Source: Planctomycetota bacterium
GTDB lineage: Bacteria; Planctomycetota; Planctomycetia; Pirellulales; Pirellulaceae
DNA length: 33,779 bases
Assembly (NCBI GenBank): GCA_026692905.1
Contig: JAPLNL010000048.1
Location: 1-33,779 of the forward strand
Direction of reading: 5' to 3'
A program made the translations under genes and the position numbers. This document shows positions 17,710 to 26,817 of this stretch, one piece after another; within the stretch, counting starts at the first letter, position 1; each line of letters begins with the position of its first letter. The notes under the pieces were generated by a model. That model was not told the DNA's origin, did not search any database, and worked only from the letters and a program-made list of their open reading frames with translations.

Positions 17710-18261
17710 ATGAAACGAAATAACTTCCTTCTATGCGCCGCCGCACTGTCTTTATTCAACGCAGTCGGATGCGATTCGTCGAATAACAAATCATCCCCCA
17801 CCAATACAGCCAAAAGCGATCCTACCGAAGCCAAATCGGACGCCTCAGTCCCTCTCAAAAGTGACGCGAACTCTGAACCAAAGACGGCGAAAGCAGAACC
17901 CGACTACATTACCGTCCAACACTGTTTGATCGGATTCAAAGGATCCCTACCTGGCAAGCCGGTTACGCGCACCAAAGACGAAGCAAAAGAGCTCGCGACA
18001 AAACTGCTGGCAGAATTGAAAGCAGGAGCTGATTTCGATGAAATCATTCGGAAGAACACAGACGATTCGCCGCCCGGCATCTACAAGATGGCCAATCGCG
18101 GCAAGAAGGCTGACATGAGCCAAGAAGTTTACCCTCGCGAAGGGATGGTACCCGCATTCGGCGACACAGGCTTTCCATTGGAAGTCGGTGAATTTGGACT
18201 TGCCGAATACGATACACAGAAAAGCCCATTCGGTTGGCACATTGTCAAAAGAACCAAATAG
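17710..18261 (+). CDS. Parvulin-type peptidyl-prolyl isomerase lipoprotein
   Basis: 183 residues. The N-terminus is a lipoprotein signal peptide ending NAVGC (Cys21 would be lipidated). Residues 22-65 are a Lys/Ser/Asp-rich linker. From about residue 66 the parvulin (PpiC/rotamase) fold appears: ITVQHCLIGFKGS, KDEAKELATKLLAELKAGADFDEIIRKNTDDS, then PAFGDTGFPLEVGEFG and the ending SPFGWHIVKRTK. It probably folds exported proteins at the outer face of the cytoplasmic membrane. It lies 114 bp behind the DUF1854 gene on the same strand and faces the WecA-like gene. Confidence 0.9.
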   Translation: MKRNNFLLCAAALSLFNAVGCDSSNNKSSPTNTAKSDPTEAKSDASVPLKSDANSEPKTAKAEPDYITVQHCLIGFKGSLPGKPVTRTKDEAKELATKLLAELKAGADFDEIIRKNTDDSPPGIYKMANRGKKADMSQEVYPREGMVPAFGDTGFPLEVGEFGLAEYDTQKSPFGWHIVKRTK

Positions 18262-18313
18262 ACAGCCTGTCGGTCCACCTGAAACCCGCAGCCCCTGCTA
18301 TATAAATTAAGCT

Positions 18314-18346
18314 GGGGCAAGCCAGTACCGTACAGCTTCATGCCCC
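18314..18346. terminator. Possible terminator hairpin between convergent genes
   Basis: GGGGCA (18314-18319) pairs with TGCCCC (18341-18346), and inside it AGC/GCT and GTAC/GTAC pair with a 3-nt bulge. It lies between the two convergent stop codons. There is only a short T-rich tail (TTCT), so a terminator role is tentative. Confidence 0.4.
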
Positions 18347-18371
18347 TTCTCGAAACAGTCTTGATGACTTC

Positions 18372-19979
18372 TTAAAATGCATCGCTTAAATCAGTCGTCA
18401 TAGCCCCTAGACTCTCTGGGATCGGCGAATCGACCACCGTTTCCAAATCGCGCTGCTTCTGCACAAGAGCCGCATCCTTCCTTGACTTTGGACGCGTATT
18501 CTCAGCGGTAAAGTCATCTACCAACGCCTGAATTCCAGGCTGCAGTTCCTTCAACATCTCCGACAGCGACGACATGACGGCATACGTATCGGCATCTTTG
18601 TGATGCCCGATGACCTCGATACGACCAAGCACTTTTGCTTTGGAGACAACCGGCAAACGCAGGAACCATCGCTCCGAGAATTCAGGAAGCTTGTTCTTGT
18701 GCCAGCTCGCATGAAAACCTTCGTGCAGCCAAGGCATATTCAAGTCGAGACTGATCTTGGACAATGCGTGCTTCTCGGCGAACTCAACCATAATGCTCCA
18801 AACCGTATCCCACTCTCGTGACCCTTGCAGGCGTACGGTTTCCTTGCGAATCTTGTGATCGGAAACACCCTGCCTTGCAACGATGCTCTTCGAAAAATTA
18901 AGACCACGTTTGCAAAGAAGTTCTAGCTCTGCAAAGCCAAACACTCGCGTGGCAACCAAAGACCCCAGAGCGAATATCATTGTCCCAATCGAAATAACGT
19001 CCGACTGAAAAACAACCCCGAGAACCGCCCCACCTGCTGTGACCAAACTCAAGAGCGTTATCACTCCTACCAACCATCGATTCTTGATTCCGAATCGCAT
19101 CAAGTTGTGGTGCAAATGCCCGCGGTCAACAGTGAAGACACTTCGCCCTGTCAACTTGCGCCGAACAATCGCCATCCCAGAGTCGAATAACGGTATTGCC
19201 ATCAGAACAACCGGCACAGCAATCGAGATCGGTGTCCCCTCGGTCAGCCAACTTCTCATCGCCAAGACACCCAGTATCAAACCCACGAGCATGCTGCCGG
19301 CATCTCCCAGAAACACTTTCGCTGGCGGTAAGTTGAAAATCAAGAAGCCAAGGAGCGAGCCAGCCATCGTAGCTGCAATCATCGATTCCATATGATTGCC
19401 GGTATACCAACCAATGGCAGCCAAAGCCGAAAACGCTATCCATCCAACCGAGGAACAAAGACCGTCTGCACCATCGATCAAATTCACCGAGTTGATCGAC
19501 AAAAGCAACCAACCAAGAGTGATTGGAATCGCGAGCAACCCCAACTCTAAGGGCATACCAAAAATGGAAATCTTATCGATCGTAAATCCAAATGCGATAA
19601 TCGACATGCAGATGACAACCTGCCCAGCCAGTTTCTGCCGCCCACGCAAACCAAATCGGTCATCCAACACCCCGAGCAACACGATTGCAACTGCACCGAG
19701 CGCCAACGACGTCGCTTCGTAAACATGCCCACTAAACATGTTTGCAAACTCGATGTTGGTTAGCAAACAAATCGCAACCGTCGCGATCATGCTAAAGAGG
19801 ATCGCCAAACCACCACAAAGCGCAATCGGTTCGCGATGCAATTTGCGATGCGTGTCTGGGTGGTCCATCAACCCGATGAACAACGCCAGCCTTCTCGCAA
19901 GCGGAGTCACAATCAACGCAAAAAGGAAAGCAATCGTAAGCGCAACAATTGGGAAAATCGGAAAAACCGGACTATTCAT
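18372..19979 (-). CDS. WecA/MraY-like undecaprenyl-phosphate sugar-1-phosphate transferase with long soluble tail
   Basis: 535 residues from ATG 19979. The first ~350 are polytopic membrane with the polyprenyl-phosphate sugar-phosphotransferase motifs: HREPIALCGGLAI, LLGVLDDRFGLRG, NSVNLIDGADGL (about 163-173), LPPAKVFLGDAGSMLVG and DRGHLHHNLMRFG (about 284-295). It should load GlcNAc-1-P or a related sugar on undecaprenyl phosphate to start a surface polysaccharide. The last ~180 residues (about 355-535) are soluble: a mixed alpha/beta block (SREWDTVWSIMVEFAEKHAL ... FLRLPVVS) and then a charged tail. I start at 19979 because this puts a hydrophobic segment at the N-terminus; the frame is open upstream to 20060, but those residues are polar and Cys-rich. 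Confidence 0.87.
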   Translation of the reverse strand: MNSPVFPIFPIVALTIAFLFALIVTPLARRLALFIGLMDHPDTHRKLHREPIALCGGLAILFSMIATVAICLLTNIEFANMFSGHVYEATSLALGAVAIVLLGVLDDRFGLRGRQKLAGQVVICMSIIAFGFTIDKISIFGMPLELGLLAIPITLGWLLLSINSVNLIDGADGLCSSVGWIAFSALAAIGWYTGNHMESMIAATMAGSLLGFLIFNLPPAKVFLGDAGSMLVGLILGVLAMRSWLTEGTPISIAVPVVLMAIPLFDSGMAIVRRKLTGRSVFTVDRGHLHHNLMRFGIKNRWLVGVITLLSLVTAGGAVLGVVFQSDVISIGTMIFALGSLVATRVFGFAELELLCKRGLNFSKSIVARQGVSDHKIRKETVRLQGSREWDTVWSIMVEFAEKHALSKISLDLNMPWLHEGFHASWHKNKLPEFSERWFLRLPVVSKAKVLGRIEVIGHHKDADTYAVMSSLSEMLKELQPGIQALVDDFTAENTRPKSRKDAALVQKQRDLETVVDSPIPESLGAMTTDLSDAF

Positions 19980-20434
19980 TGATGTGCATGCCTCGATGAG
20001 TGTACCGCAAGAATCCAATGTCCTTGATTCTCGCGAGCGGCAAAAGTGGTGTGGACTCACGCCACAGTCGCTCTATGATCCTCAGACTCGACCTATTCGT
20101 CTAGATCCGGAATCGTGAAGTAATCATAAATGTTTCTGTCACAACCCCCCGGTCCCACAACACCGGTAAATTTCAACCCAGCCGCACAAACACCCCAACA
20201 GTTACAGTCTTCTATAGGTTAGGCGTCGACACCGCGAACGGCAGCCATCCTCCAGCCATGAGGACACAAAAAAGGTGGAACGGCAAGCCTCAAACTTGAC
20301 GCACGGACGGCTTAGCCATTTTCATTTGAGCTATCATTCAGGCAACTGATGCTCATGAAAATCACTCGACTGGGTATCTCATTTAAAGTACTCACGATTC
20401 TTGCACAGACCCCAAATTTCTGATCGGAAAAAAT
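19980..20434. other. Divergent intergenic region upstream of the WecA-like and decarboxylase genes
   Basis: 455 bases with no gene I can support. It must hold the promoters for both flanking genes. A plus-strand TTGACG-like box lies near 20297-20302, but no matching -10 is clear. No hairpin repeat of the kinds found elsewhere in the window is present. Confidence 0.5.
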
Positions 20435-22033
20435 ATGGATCGCGAAAAGTACCAAGAGCTCGTATCAACGTTCTTCGAATGGAACCAGCCAGCCATTTCG
20501 CAAATTTTTTCCGAATTGCTTTCCGCCGTCGCTGCGGAACGCGATTTGAGCCCCTCGGGATTGATGAGCCAAAACTACGAAACAGCCCGCGCAAACCCCG
20601 AGATCAATGTCCTCCCTGGAAACCTAAAGAATGCTCGGGACGCAATCTTTCCTTACTTTTGGGGAACGGATAGCTGGAACAATCCGCTGCACTTGGAAAA
20701 TGTAAAAGGCCCTGCAAACCACGCTTCACTGATTGGTGCGTTGGCTTGCTTGCTCAAAAACCCAAACTTGTGCACAGACCGATACAGCCAACGCTCGAAT
20801 GAACTCGAAGTCAAAGCAGTAACTACGCTTGCCAATTTGATCTTCTATCATACCGACGACCCTTGGGGCGTTTTCACGATCGGCGGAACCATCTCCAATT
20901 TGTACGGTGCCAAGATTGGACTGGAACGCGTCGTGCCGGGTGCGATGCGCACCGGCCTGATGGGACACCGCGTTGTTGGCATCTGCTCGCAAGCCAGCCA
21001 CTACTCCAACCAAACAGTCGCGGGATGGCTTGGAATCGGCACAGAGAACTTAATCCATATCCCCACCGACGAAAAGCTCGCCATGCGGATCGATTTGCTG
21101 GAAGCCAAACTGGACGAACTCTATCGATCGAACATCAAAGTTGCCTATGTATGCGCGACCTTTGGAACCACCGACGCCTTTGGGATCGATGACATACAAG
21201 CTATCCGCGAACTACTGGTGGCCAAAAGCAAAGCGTATTCAGTCCCCATGCCACAGCTTCACGCTGACGCCGCGGTCGGTTGGGCCATGGTCATGCTCAC
21301 CGATTACGATACGGCCAAGAATCCGCTTCGAATGGAGGAAGGCTTACTCGAAATCGTGAGAGAAGTTCAAGTCAAGAACAAGGGCCTTCGCTATGCGGAC
21401 AGCGTGACCATCGACTTCCACAAGCTAGGCCGAGGTCACTATCCATCGAGCGCGTTCATCGTGAATCGTCGAGAAGATTTGAAGTACCTTGCAAGAACAG
21501 TATCAGACACACCGTATTTTTCAGAAGCGGACGCCAGCCGAGACCCGGCTTTGTTCACGCTCGAATGCTCACGCCCTGGCTTAGGCCCCTATAGCGTCAT
21601 CGCATCACTAAATGGAATCGGCTTAACCGGATGGCAAATGTTAACCGCAAGAGCATTGGAACTGACGCAACGACTTAAAGATCGACTCGCAAAGATCGAG
21701 TATTGCAAAGTTCTCAACGCAGACACACGAGGGGTGTCGGTAAACTGGTGGGTATTACCCAAAGGCAGAAACGCAGAAGACATTTACCAGCGTCTGATCC
21801 GCAATGAACTGACACCAGAGCAGTTGTCGCGGTACTTGCCGGAAGTAAAGCAACTCTACGACAAGCGGACCAAGATGATGGATCCAACGTTGGACGCCCG
21901 CTTAGGATTCACAACCAGTTTCGGTTACTGCCCTCACGGCATCGACATACCAGCCTGGAAAGCCGTCTTCTTCAATCCAAAGACCACAGAAGAAATCGTC
22001 GACCGAATCGCCTACGGCATCGAGGAGTTGTAG
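20435..22033 (+). CDS. PLP-dependent group II amino-acid decarboxylase
   Basis: 532 residues of a soluble fold-I PLP enzyme related to glutamate, tyrosine and aspartate decarboxylases. Visible: FTIGGTISNLYGAKIG (PLP phosphate site), ASHYSNQTVAGWLGIG (substrate/PLP-stacking region), YVCATFGTTDAFGIDDI, LHADAAVGWA with the PLP-pyridine Asp, and the Schiff-base lysine in VTIDFHKLGRGHYPSS (His329-Lys330). The C-terminal domain (about 400-532) ends in a family-like helix. The true substrate cannot be read from the sequence: no glutamate-decarboxylase signature is decisive. It stands alone on the plus strand with a 400-bp divergent upstream region. Confidence 0.87.
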   Translation: MDREKYQELVSTFFEWNQPAISQIFSELLSAVAAERDLSPSGLMSQNYETARANPEINVLPGNLKNARDAIFPYFWGTDSWNNPLHLENVKGPANHASLIGALACLLKNPNLCTDRYSQRSNELEVKAVTTLANLIFYHTDDPWGVFTIGGTISNLYGAKIGLERVVPGAMRTGLMGHRVVGICSQASHYSNQTVAGWLGIGTENLIHIPTDEKLAMRIDLLEAKLDELYRSNIKVAYVCATFGTTDAFGIDDIQAIRELLVAKSKAYSVPMPQLHADAAVGWAMVMLTDYDTAKNPLRMEEGLLEIVREVQVKNKGLRYADSVTIDFHKLGRGHYPSSAFIVNRREDLKYLARTVSDTPYFSEADASRDPALFTLECSRPGLGPYSVIASLNGIGLTGWQMLTARALELTQRLKDRLAKIEYCKVLNADTRGVSVNWWVLPKGRNAEDIYQRLIRNELTPEQLSRYLPEVKQLYDKRTKMMDPTLDARLGFTTSFGYCPHGIDIPAWKAVFFNPKTTEEIVDRIAYGIEEL

Positions 22034-22342
22034 CAATCCATCGCAACAGCTTAAACTGCGGTGCAGTGGCATTTGAAAGCCACGGATGAAATCGGTGGTC
22101 AGCGTGGTGCGGATTGCCTGAGAGTGGCAAAGCGACGGCATTCCTACTTAGCTAGATTATCAACAGTCCCTTTGGGTGAGACCATGATTCACGGCCCATG
22201 CCGCGCCCTCAGAGCTCCGAATCAATTTGTACGCTTTACCTGGGGTTTCGTTCGCGAAGCGAACTCGCCCCAAGTTGAAAAATCCCATCGCGTTCGCGAT
22301 TCAATCGCAGAAGGTTCGTTCGGTTTAGCTGTGACGAGTTAC
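22034..22342. other. Convergent intergenic region with decayed hairpin repeat
   Basis: 309 bases between convergent stops. A hairpin-like piece at 22242-22271 has GGGG/CCCC outer and GTTCGC/GCGAAC inner arms around a GAA loop. A long plus-strand open frame crosses the region into the next gene, but its product (basic, no motif) is not convincing. No gene is called here. Confidence 0.55.
22242..22271. repeat. Hairpin element (GTTCGC GAA GCGAAC)
   Basis: The sequence TTCGTTCGCGAAGCGAAC forms a 6-bp perfect stem around GAA, flanked by GGGG and CCCC that extend it across small internal loops. It may serve as a terminator for the convergent genes or be a relic of a dispersed repeat. It is unrelated to the GAGGCTCCTGCC repeat. 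Confidence 0.5.
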
Positions 22343-23002
22343 TTACTTGCTAATGTTGACCATCAAAAAGTTGTTTGTGTCCGACGTCATTCCACCGACC
22401 AAAGTTGCTTTTCCGATCTCCAGTAAAAGCGTTGAATTGAAAGTGACCGTCGCAATGTCCGACTGTTTCTCTTCCGGTTCGTTGTCATCCATGCGGGATG
22501 CCGTGTAGGCAACTTTCAGAAGTACCTTGCTGTCCTGTGGTGTGGCTTTCACCTGAACAAGTGTTCCTACCGACACCGATTGCCTGGACTGTTGTTGCAT
22601 TCCCTGGGCAGTTCGAGTTATGCCTGAAATGACGGAAGCGTTTTTGCCAATCTGCACCATGTTTTCATGATATTCAAGTACATTGAGGCGGACCGTTTGA
22701 ACTAGTTCGATTTTCCCTTCTTTGTTCAACTGGTCAAAAGACTGCACGATCTCACTCGACGTGCGATTTACGTCCGGTGATTGCTTGAATCGAAACTCGG
22801 TGAACTGAACAAGAAACGATTGCTCCGCCTTGACCGAGGGATTAGGTGCCGCAAAAACGTTTGACGGACGATCGGATTGAAATCGTGGCGGTTGCGAAAA
22901 ATCAGATCGAGTGGCTGCTGGCGGTCGACCGGGTATTTCTTGAGCATCGACGATTTGCACGAACAGCACACTCACGTTCAGCAGTATGGCCAGCAGACGC
23001 AT
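22343..23002 (-). CDS. Secreted protein, possible secretin-like C-terminal segment
   Basis: 219 residues with a signal peptide (MRLLAILLNVSVLFVQIVDAQ), a Pro/Arg-rich disordered linker (about 22-60) and a beta-rich domain. The end, VGTLVQVKATPQDSKVLLKV ... TVTFNSTLLLEIGKATLVGG, has the alternating pattern of secretin-family C-terminal domains, where GTLVxVxP and xVGG are typical, but it is much shorter than a secretin. I therefore describe it as a secreted beta-rich protein of unknown function. It is convergent with the decarboxylase gene and divergent from the TIM-barrel gene. Confidence 0.7.
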   Translation of the reverse strand: MRLLAILLNVSVLFVQIVDAQEIPGRPPAATRSDFSQPPRFQSDRPSNVFAAPNPSVKAEQSFLVQFTEFRFKQSPDVNRTSSEIVQSFDQLNKEGKIELVQTVRLNVLEYHENMVQIGKNASVISGITRTAQGMQQQSRQSVSVGTLVQVKATPQDSKVLLKVAYTASRMDDNEPEEKQSDIATVTFNSTLLLEIGKATLVGGMTSDTNNFLMVNISK

Positions 23003-23239
23003 TGGTTTTCTCCCTCTTAGTCAGAACAACTTAAAAGATGGGCTCATTGTAGCGATCATGAACCCCAAGTTTGTATTCAACACGCAAATAAGGCGCAAGT
23101 TTCGTTACAAAGTATAGCGCAACGAACTGAACCTCGCTCGTACGAAGCCCTGAAGCGTAGACATTTCTGGTGATTCTTGCGATCATACGTCAACTGCCAG
23201 ACGTCCTTCCACTACATTCTTTTACTTCCATCTTTAATC

Positions 23240-24160
23240 ATGATGCAACTTGGCTTCGTAAGTGCTATCCTCCCTGACCTGACGCTTGAGCAAACGTTCG
23301 AGTTCGCTGCCTCGATCGGCTACCGATATGTCGAGGTGATGTGCTGGCCTCCAAGCAAAGCGGAGCGTCGCTATGCAGGTGTTACTCACATCGACGTATT
23401 AAGCCTAGACACCCATTCAATCGCCACGATTCAATCATTGATTCAAAGAACAGGTGTTCGCATCAGCGGACTTGGCTACTACCCAAATTGCCTCGCTCCC
23501 GATCCGGCCGAAGCTGAACAAAGCGTCGAACACCTCAAGCAAGTCATCTTGGCAGCTCCGAAACTCGGACTCACTCAAGTCAATACATTCATTGGCCGCG
23601 ACTTCACCAAAAGCGTAGACGACAACTGGCCACGACTCATGGCCACCTGGAAACCAATCGTGGATTTGGCCGAAGGCAACGGTGTTCGCATCGGAATTGA
23701 AAACTGCCCGATGCTTTTCACCAAAGACGAATGGCCAGGCGGAAAAAACATCGCAACGTCTCCTGCTGTTTGGCGACGATTGTTTAGCGACCTGGGAAGC
23801 CCGAACCTAGGCCTCAATTACGATCCATCTCACATGATCTGGCAATGCATGGACTACCTAAAACCCATCCGCGAGTTCGCCGATCGATTTTTCCACGTGC
23901 ATGCCAAAGATGTTCGTATCGATCGCCACTTGCTCAACGAAGTTGGCATTTTTGCGCACCCCAACCTGTACCATTCGCCAAAGCTGCCTGGTCTTGGTGA
24001 AATCAACTGGGGACAGTTCTTTTCGATCTTGAGCGACGTTGGCTACCAAGGCCCCGTCTGTGTCGAAGTCGAAGATCGAGCTTATGAAGCTACTGTCGAA
24101 AACCGAAAAGAGTCACTAGCCCAAAGCTATCGCTACTTAAGCCAGTTTGTCGGACGATAG
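23240..24160 (+). CDS. Xylose isomerase-like TIM-barrel sugar phosphate isomerase/epimerase
   Basis: 306 residues from ATG 23240 ([18 protein letters not shown]); the frame is open upstream, but those residues do not fit the family. The barrel shows the usual metal-ligand positions: GIENCPM (Glu), LNYDPSHM (Asp, His), HVHAKDVRI (His) and VCVEVEDR (Glu). AP-endonuclease-2/xylose-isomerase-like members isomerise or epimerise sugars and inositols, and they are very abundant in planctomycetes. The substrate cannot be inferred; no sugar dehydrogenase or transporter is adjacent. Confidence 0.88.
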   Translation: MMQLGFVSAILPDLTLEQTFEFAASIGYRYVEVMCWPPSKAERRYAGVTHIDVLSLDTHSIATIQSLIQRTGVRISGLGYYPNCLAPDPAEAEQSVEHLKQVILAAPKLGLTQVNTFIGRDFTKSVDDNWPRLMATWKPIVDLAEGNGVRIGIENCPMLFTKDEWPGGKNIATSPAVWRRLFSDLGSPNLGLNYDPSHMIWQCMDYLKPIREFADRFFHVHAKDVRIDRHLLNEVGIFAHPNLYHSPKLPGLGEINWGQFFSILSDVGYQGPVCVEVEDRAYEATVENRKESLAQSYRYLSQFVGR

Positions 24161-24214
24161 TTTTTCAAGATGAAACTCATTCCGTCGACATCGAGACCTA
24201 GTCCAGTTTGGCCA

Positions 24215-24260
24215 CCCTCCCCACGGGAGGGTCGAGCGAAGCGAGGAAGCGAGGGGAGGG
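24215..24260. repeat. Intergenic hairpin element (CCCTCCCC ... GGGGAGGG)
   Basis: CCCTCCCC (24215-24222) pairs with GGGGAGGG (24253-24260), and an alternative shorter hairpin CCCTCCC/GGGAGGG (24215-24221 with 24225-24231) is possible. Between them lies GCGAAGCGAGGAAGCGAGG with short direct repeats. It sits in the 202-base gap between two plus-strand genes and differs in sequence from the GAGGCTCCTGCC family. Confidence 0.65.
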
Positions 24261-24362
24261 CGAATTGCCGGTGACAATAGCGTGGCTAAGACGAAGTAAA
24301 TTTCATACAATCGCCTATGGTGTTTCATCAAAGCCAGCGGATCAATTCTTCTAGGAGCTGTA

Positions 24363-25259
24363 ATGATTAGAACTATCTTCGTTTTTGCGATTGTTTCGTT
24401 TGGCATTGCTCAGGCCCAAGACCTCCAAGAGCCTGCGGTCGCCCCTATCGCACCCCAACCCGTCATCCGAATGCAGGCAATTCAAGGGTTCGCCGTCCCT
24501 CTGCAAAAACCTGCGACACCAGCGCAGCAAGTTGTTAATCTTGGCGATGTTGTCATCAATGTGGTCATTGCGAAAGTCCAAGACGATGGGAAAGATGCAG
24601 TGCTGACAATCGCAAAATTTGGTGGCAAAGAAGCGTCTCCGACACCAAGAGTCGCCACTTCTTACACGACAGAAACAAGAACTCGAAAAGTAGTGGAGAA
24701 CGGCGAGACTAAGGAGGTGACCTATACGGTACAAGTCCCGGTCACGACCGTTAGCAATACGAAAGAAAACTTCACGCCAACAGAACAAGATCGTTCGGTT
24801 CCTGTAAGTACCGTACAAGCATTTGACTTGAAGGGAAACCCTCTCAGTATGGCAGATTGGACCAAGCGACTCGCAACCCCACAACACGTCCTCTTGCTAC
24901 GCGAACCAATCAATCAATCGAACAAGCTGAACCCTTTTTACGCAGCAATTCTCCGCGAAGACACGATGCTACTGTTCCTCAAAGGAGAACCTGTTGACAT
25001 TCGGTTGCAAACGGAAGTTGTCGTGACTGTGTACAGCGCCAAAGACTTCCCTATATGGCAGAAGGACGAAGATCTAAATGACTTCATCGATTTGATCAAG
25101 TCGGAGGTGACGCCAAAGGCCTGGACCGATAGAGCAACACTGAGGCCATTTCCGGCGCAGCAAAGTTTAGTCGTTACAGCCACGAAAGCGACACACGAGG
25201 CCTTAGCGCAATTCCTCCGGGGTGTACGCGAGGAAATGGCTAAGCAAGCCGACAAGTAG
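24363..25259 (+). CDS. Secreted protein of unknown function
   Basis: 298 residues with a signal peptide (MIRTIFVFAIVSFGIAQAQ). The N-terminal third is Pro/Gln/Val-rich. The middle has TRTRKVVENGETKEVTYTVQ and then VPVTTV, a repeat-like motif I recognise from planctomycete secreted proteins. The C-terminal half is mixed alpha/beta (EVVVTVYSAKDFPIWQKDED, AWTDRATLRPFPAQQSLVVT) and ends in a charged helix. I do not recognise an enzyme. It is a lone plus-strand gene with an imperfect hairpin element upstream, and it converges on the DUF3472 gene. Confidence 0.75.
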   Translation: MIRTIFVFAIVSFGIAQAQDLQEPAVAPIAPQPVIRMQAIQGFAVPLQKPATPAQQVVNLGDVVINVVIAKVQDDGKDAVLTIAKFGGKEASPTPRVATSYTTETRTRKVVENGETKEVTYTVQVPVTTVSNTKENFTPTEQDRSVPVSTVQAFDLKGNPLSMADWTKRLATPQHVLLLREPINQSNKLNPFYAAILREDTMLLFLKGEPVDIRLQTEVVVTVYSAKDFPIWQKDEDLNDFIDLIKSEVTPKAWTDRATLRPFPAQQSLVVTATKATHEALAQFLRGVREEMAKQADK

Positions 25260-25479
25260 GCCTTTTTTGTTTCAACGGTCAGCAGTATGCGTACGGTCAA
25301 TAGAACTGAGTACGCCTTCAGCTGACTTCCCACTTAGGGGTAGTCACTTAGCCGGGGTCTTGACTGTATGGTTTTAAGGACTTCTTTTTTCGTGTGGTTC
25401 GAGTCTTTCGTGGTTAAATCGTTTTGACATGACGCCTGACCATTAGCACATAAGAGAAATACCAAACCCTCGGGCCGGA

Positions 25480-26763
25480 TTAAGGTGCGACGTCAAACTT
25501 CGGCAACTCCAAGTCCGATGGGCTCTTACCCGTCTTCTCGCGAGTGAACATATCTCCGTATTTAACAAAGCCATCGACGAAACCGCCGTGACTCAAAAAG
25601 AACTCGCCATTCTCCACTCCCATGTATCGATCAAAACGATCTGCTCGGCCTGTAGGATCATGACTGAATTTGGCATTCGTCAACTCGACCCATTTGTTCT
25701 CCGGTGTGCGTATCCATTGATTGCCATAACGAGCCTTTCTCAATAGATGGCCGTTGCTGCCCCCAAAGTTCTCGCTGAAGCTGTGCACTCCTCGCAGCCA
25801 ACCACCCTCCTTGGGCGCTCGCCACGATGAAATCAACATCCACTTGCGCTCGTCCGGCCGATACCAGTAGCCGGAAAAAATGGTCGTCTTTTCAACCGGC
25901 TTGGCCGTGACCAAAAACCGCTGTTTCTCGCCAGTCTTCCACATGGTCTTCAAATGGCTGTGACCGCCCGTTCCTTCGTTGCCGAAGTCCCCGGTAAATA
26001 CTCCCTCGCCTTTGCCCATCAGTTTGACTCGATTTTCATCGTTCACTTTCTTGCGATCCACTTCCTCATTGCCACTGTCCCACACGCTAAAGATAATGCG
26101 GCGCTCGGTTGGGCTATTGACCTGCATGCCAAAGTAACCTCGATGCCAACCACAAGCCATATAAAAGGTTGTCGTCGGATCTTCGATGGCCGTGACCTCG
26201 CAGTAAAAAGCCTCGATATCGGTCCCTTCCGGAGTTGGATACATCAAGTGCACGGATGCGGCGTTGCGACGCTCTTTGAGATTGAAATGGACTTGGTCGG
26301 TCGCAGGACCATCCAATGACAATGCTTTGATGTCACCGATAGGGCCTTTTGACTCATTCATGGACTCAAGTTGCATTCGTTGATGCCCAACCGCTGCGAT
26401 CTTGAAAACACCGAAATCAGCCGATACTGTTTTGTCGAGTCCCAGCCCAGTCACGGTCGCCTCATGCGACTCTTCGCCAATCGTTAGCTTGAACCGTGAT
26501 TGTGCCCCCTCTGGCAAACATAGTTCGACCTTGAGCTTGAGCTCTCCCGACTTCGCAAACTTGCCGTACCAATTGACCGATTGAGCGGGATCGTTCCAAC
26601 GTGTGATTCCCTTTTGCTCGGAGAAGCGAGCGCTTTCGGGATTAGGGAGCATATAGGCCGTGAATGCGGGAACACGCAGTTCTTCGGCGTGGCAGTACGT
26701 GGCGATGGAGATAGCGACGCAAATAGCGAAAAAGGACGCAAAAGGAGTGCAGGGGCAACGCAT
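25480..26763 (-). CDS. Secreted DUF5077/DUF3472 domain protein
   Basis: 427 residues with a signal peptide (FFAICVAISIATYCHAEE). Residues about 30-150 match the DUF5077 type beta-sandwich (VPAFTAYMLPNPESARFSEQ, WNDPAQSVNWYGKF). Residues about 165-345 match DUF3472 (ASVHLMYPTPEGTDIEAFYCEV, YMACGWHRGYFGMQVNS, RIIFSVWDSG), followed by a C-terminal sandwich (GNQWIRTPENKWVELTNAKF). The DUF3472 family is thought to act on or bind polysaccharides; I infer an extracellular carbohydrate role only from the domain company. Downstream of oleA with a pair of hairpins between. Confidence 0.85.
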   Translation of the reverse strand: MRCPCTPFASFFAICVAISIATYCHAEELRVPAFTAYMLPNPESARFSEQKGITRWNDPAQSVNWYGKFAKSGELKLKVELCLPEGAQSRFKLTIGEESHEATVTGLGLDKTVSADFGVFKIAAVGHQRMQLESMNESKGPIGDIKALSLDGPATDQVHFNLKERRNAASVHLMYPTPEGTDIEAFYCEVTAIEDPTTTFYMACGWHRGYFGMQVNSPTERRIIFSVWDSGNEEVDRKKVNDENRVKLMGKGEGVFTGDFGNEGTGGHSHLKTMWKTGEKQRFLVTAKPVEKTTIFSGYWYRPDERKWMLISSWRAPKEGGWLRGVHSFSENFGGSNGHLLRKARYGNQWIRTPENKWVELTNAKFSHDPTGRADRFDRYMGVENGEFFLSHGGFVDGFVKYGDMFTREKTGKSPSDLELPKFDVAP

Positions 26764-26817
26764 TAGATGTGCTTTCTTGTTGTTGTGGGCTTTTGCTGGC
26801 GTGGAAACTTTTTTCTT

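Noticed and set aside
22061-22426. Plus-strand open frame of 121 codons
   Set aside because: It crosses an intergenic hairpin and overlaps the 3' end of the convergent secreted-protein gene; the product is basic and has no motif.
25385-25430. Sequence TTCGTGTGGTTCGAGTCTTTCG resembling tRNA T-loop text or a repeat
   Set aside because: No cloverleaf can be drawn around it, and only one copy is seen. It may be a decayed repeat but cannot be supported.
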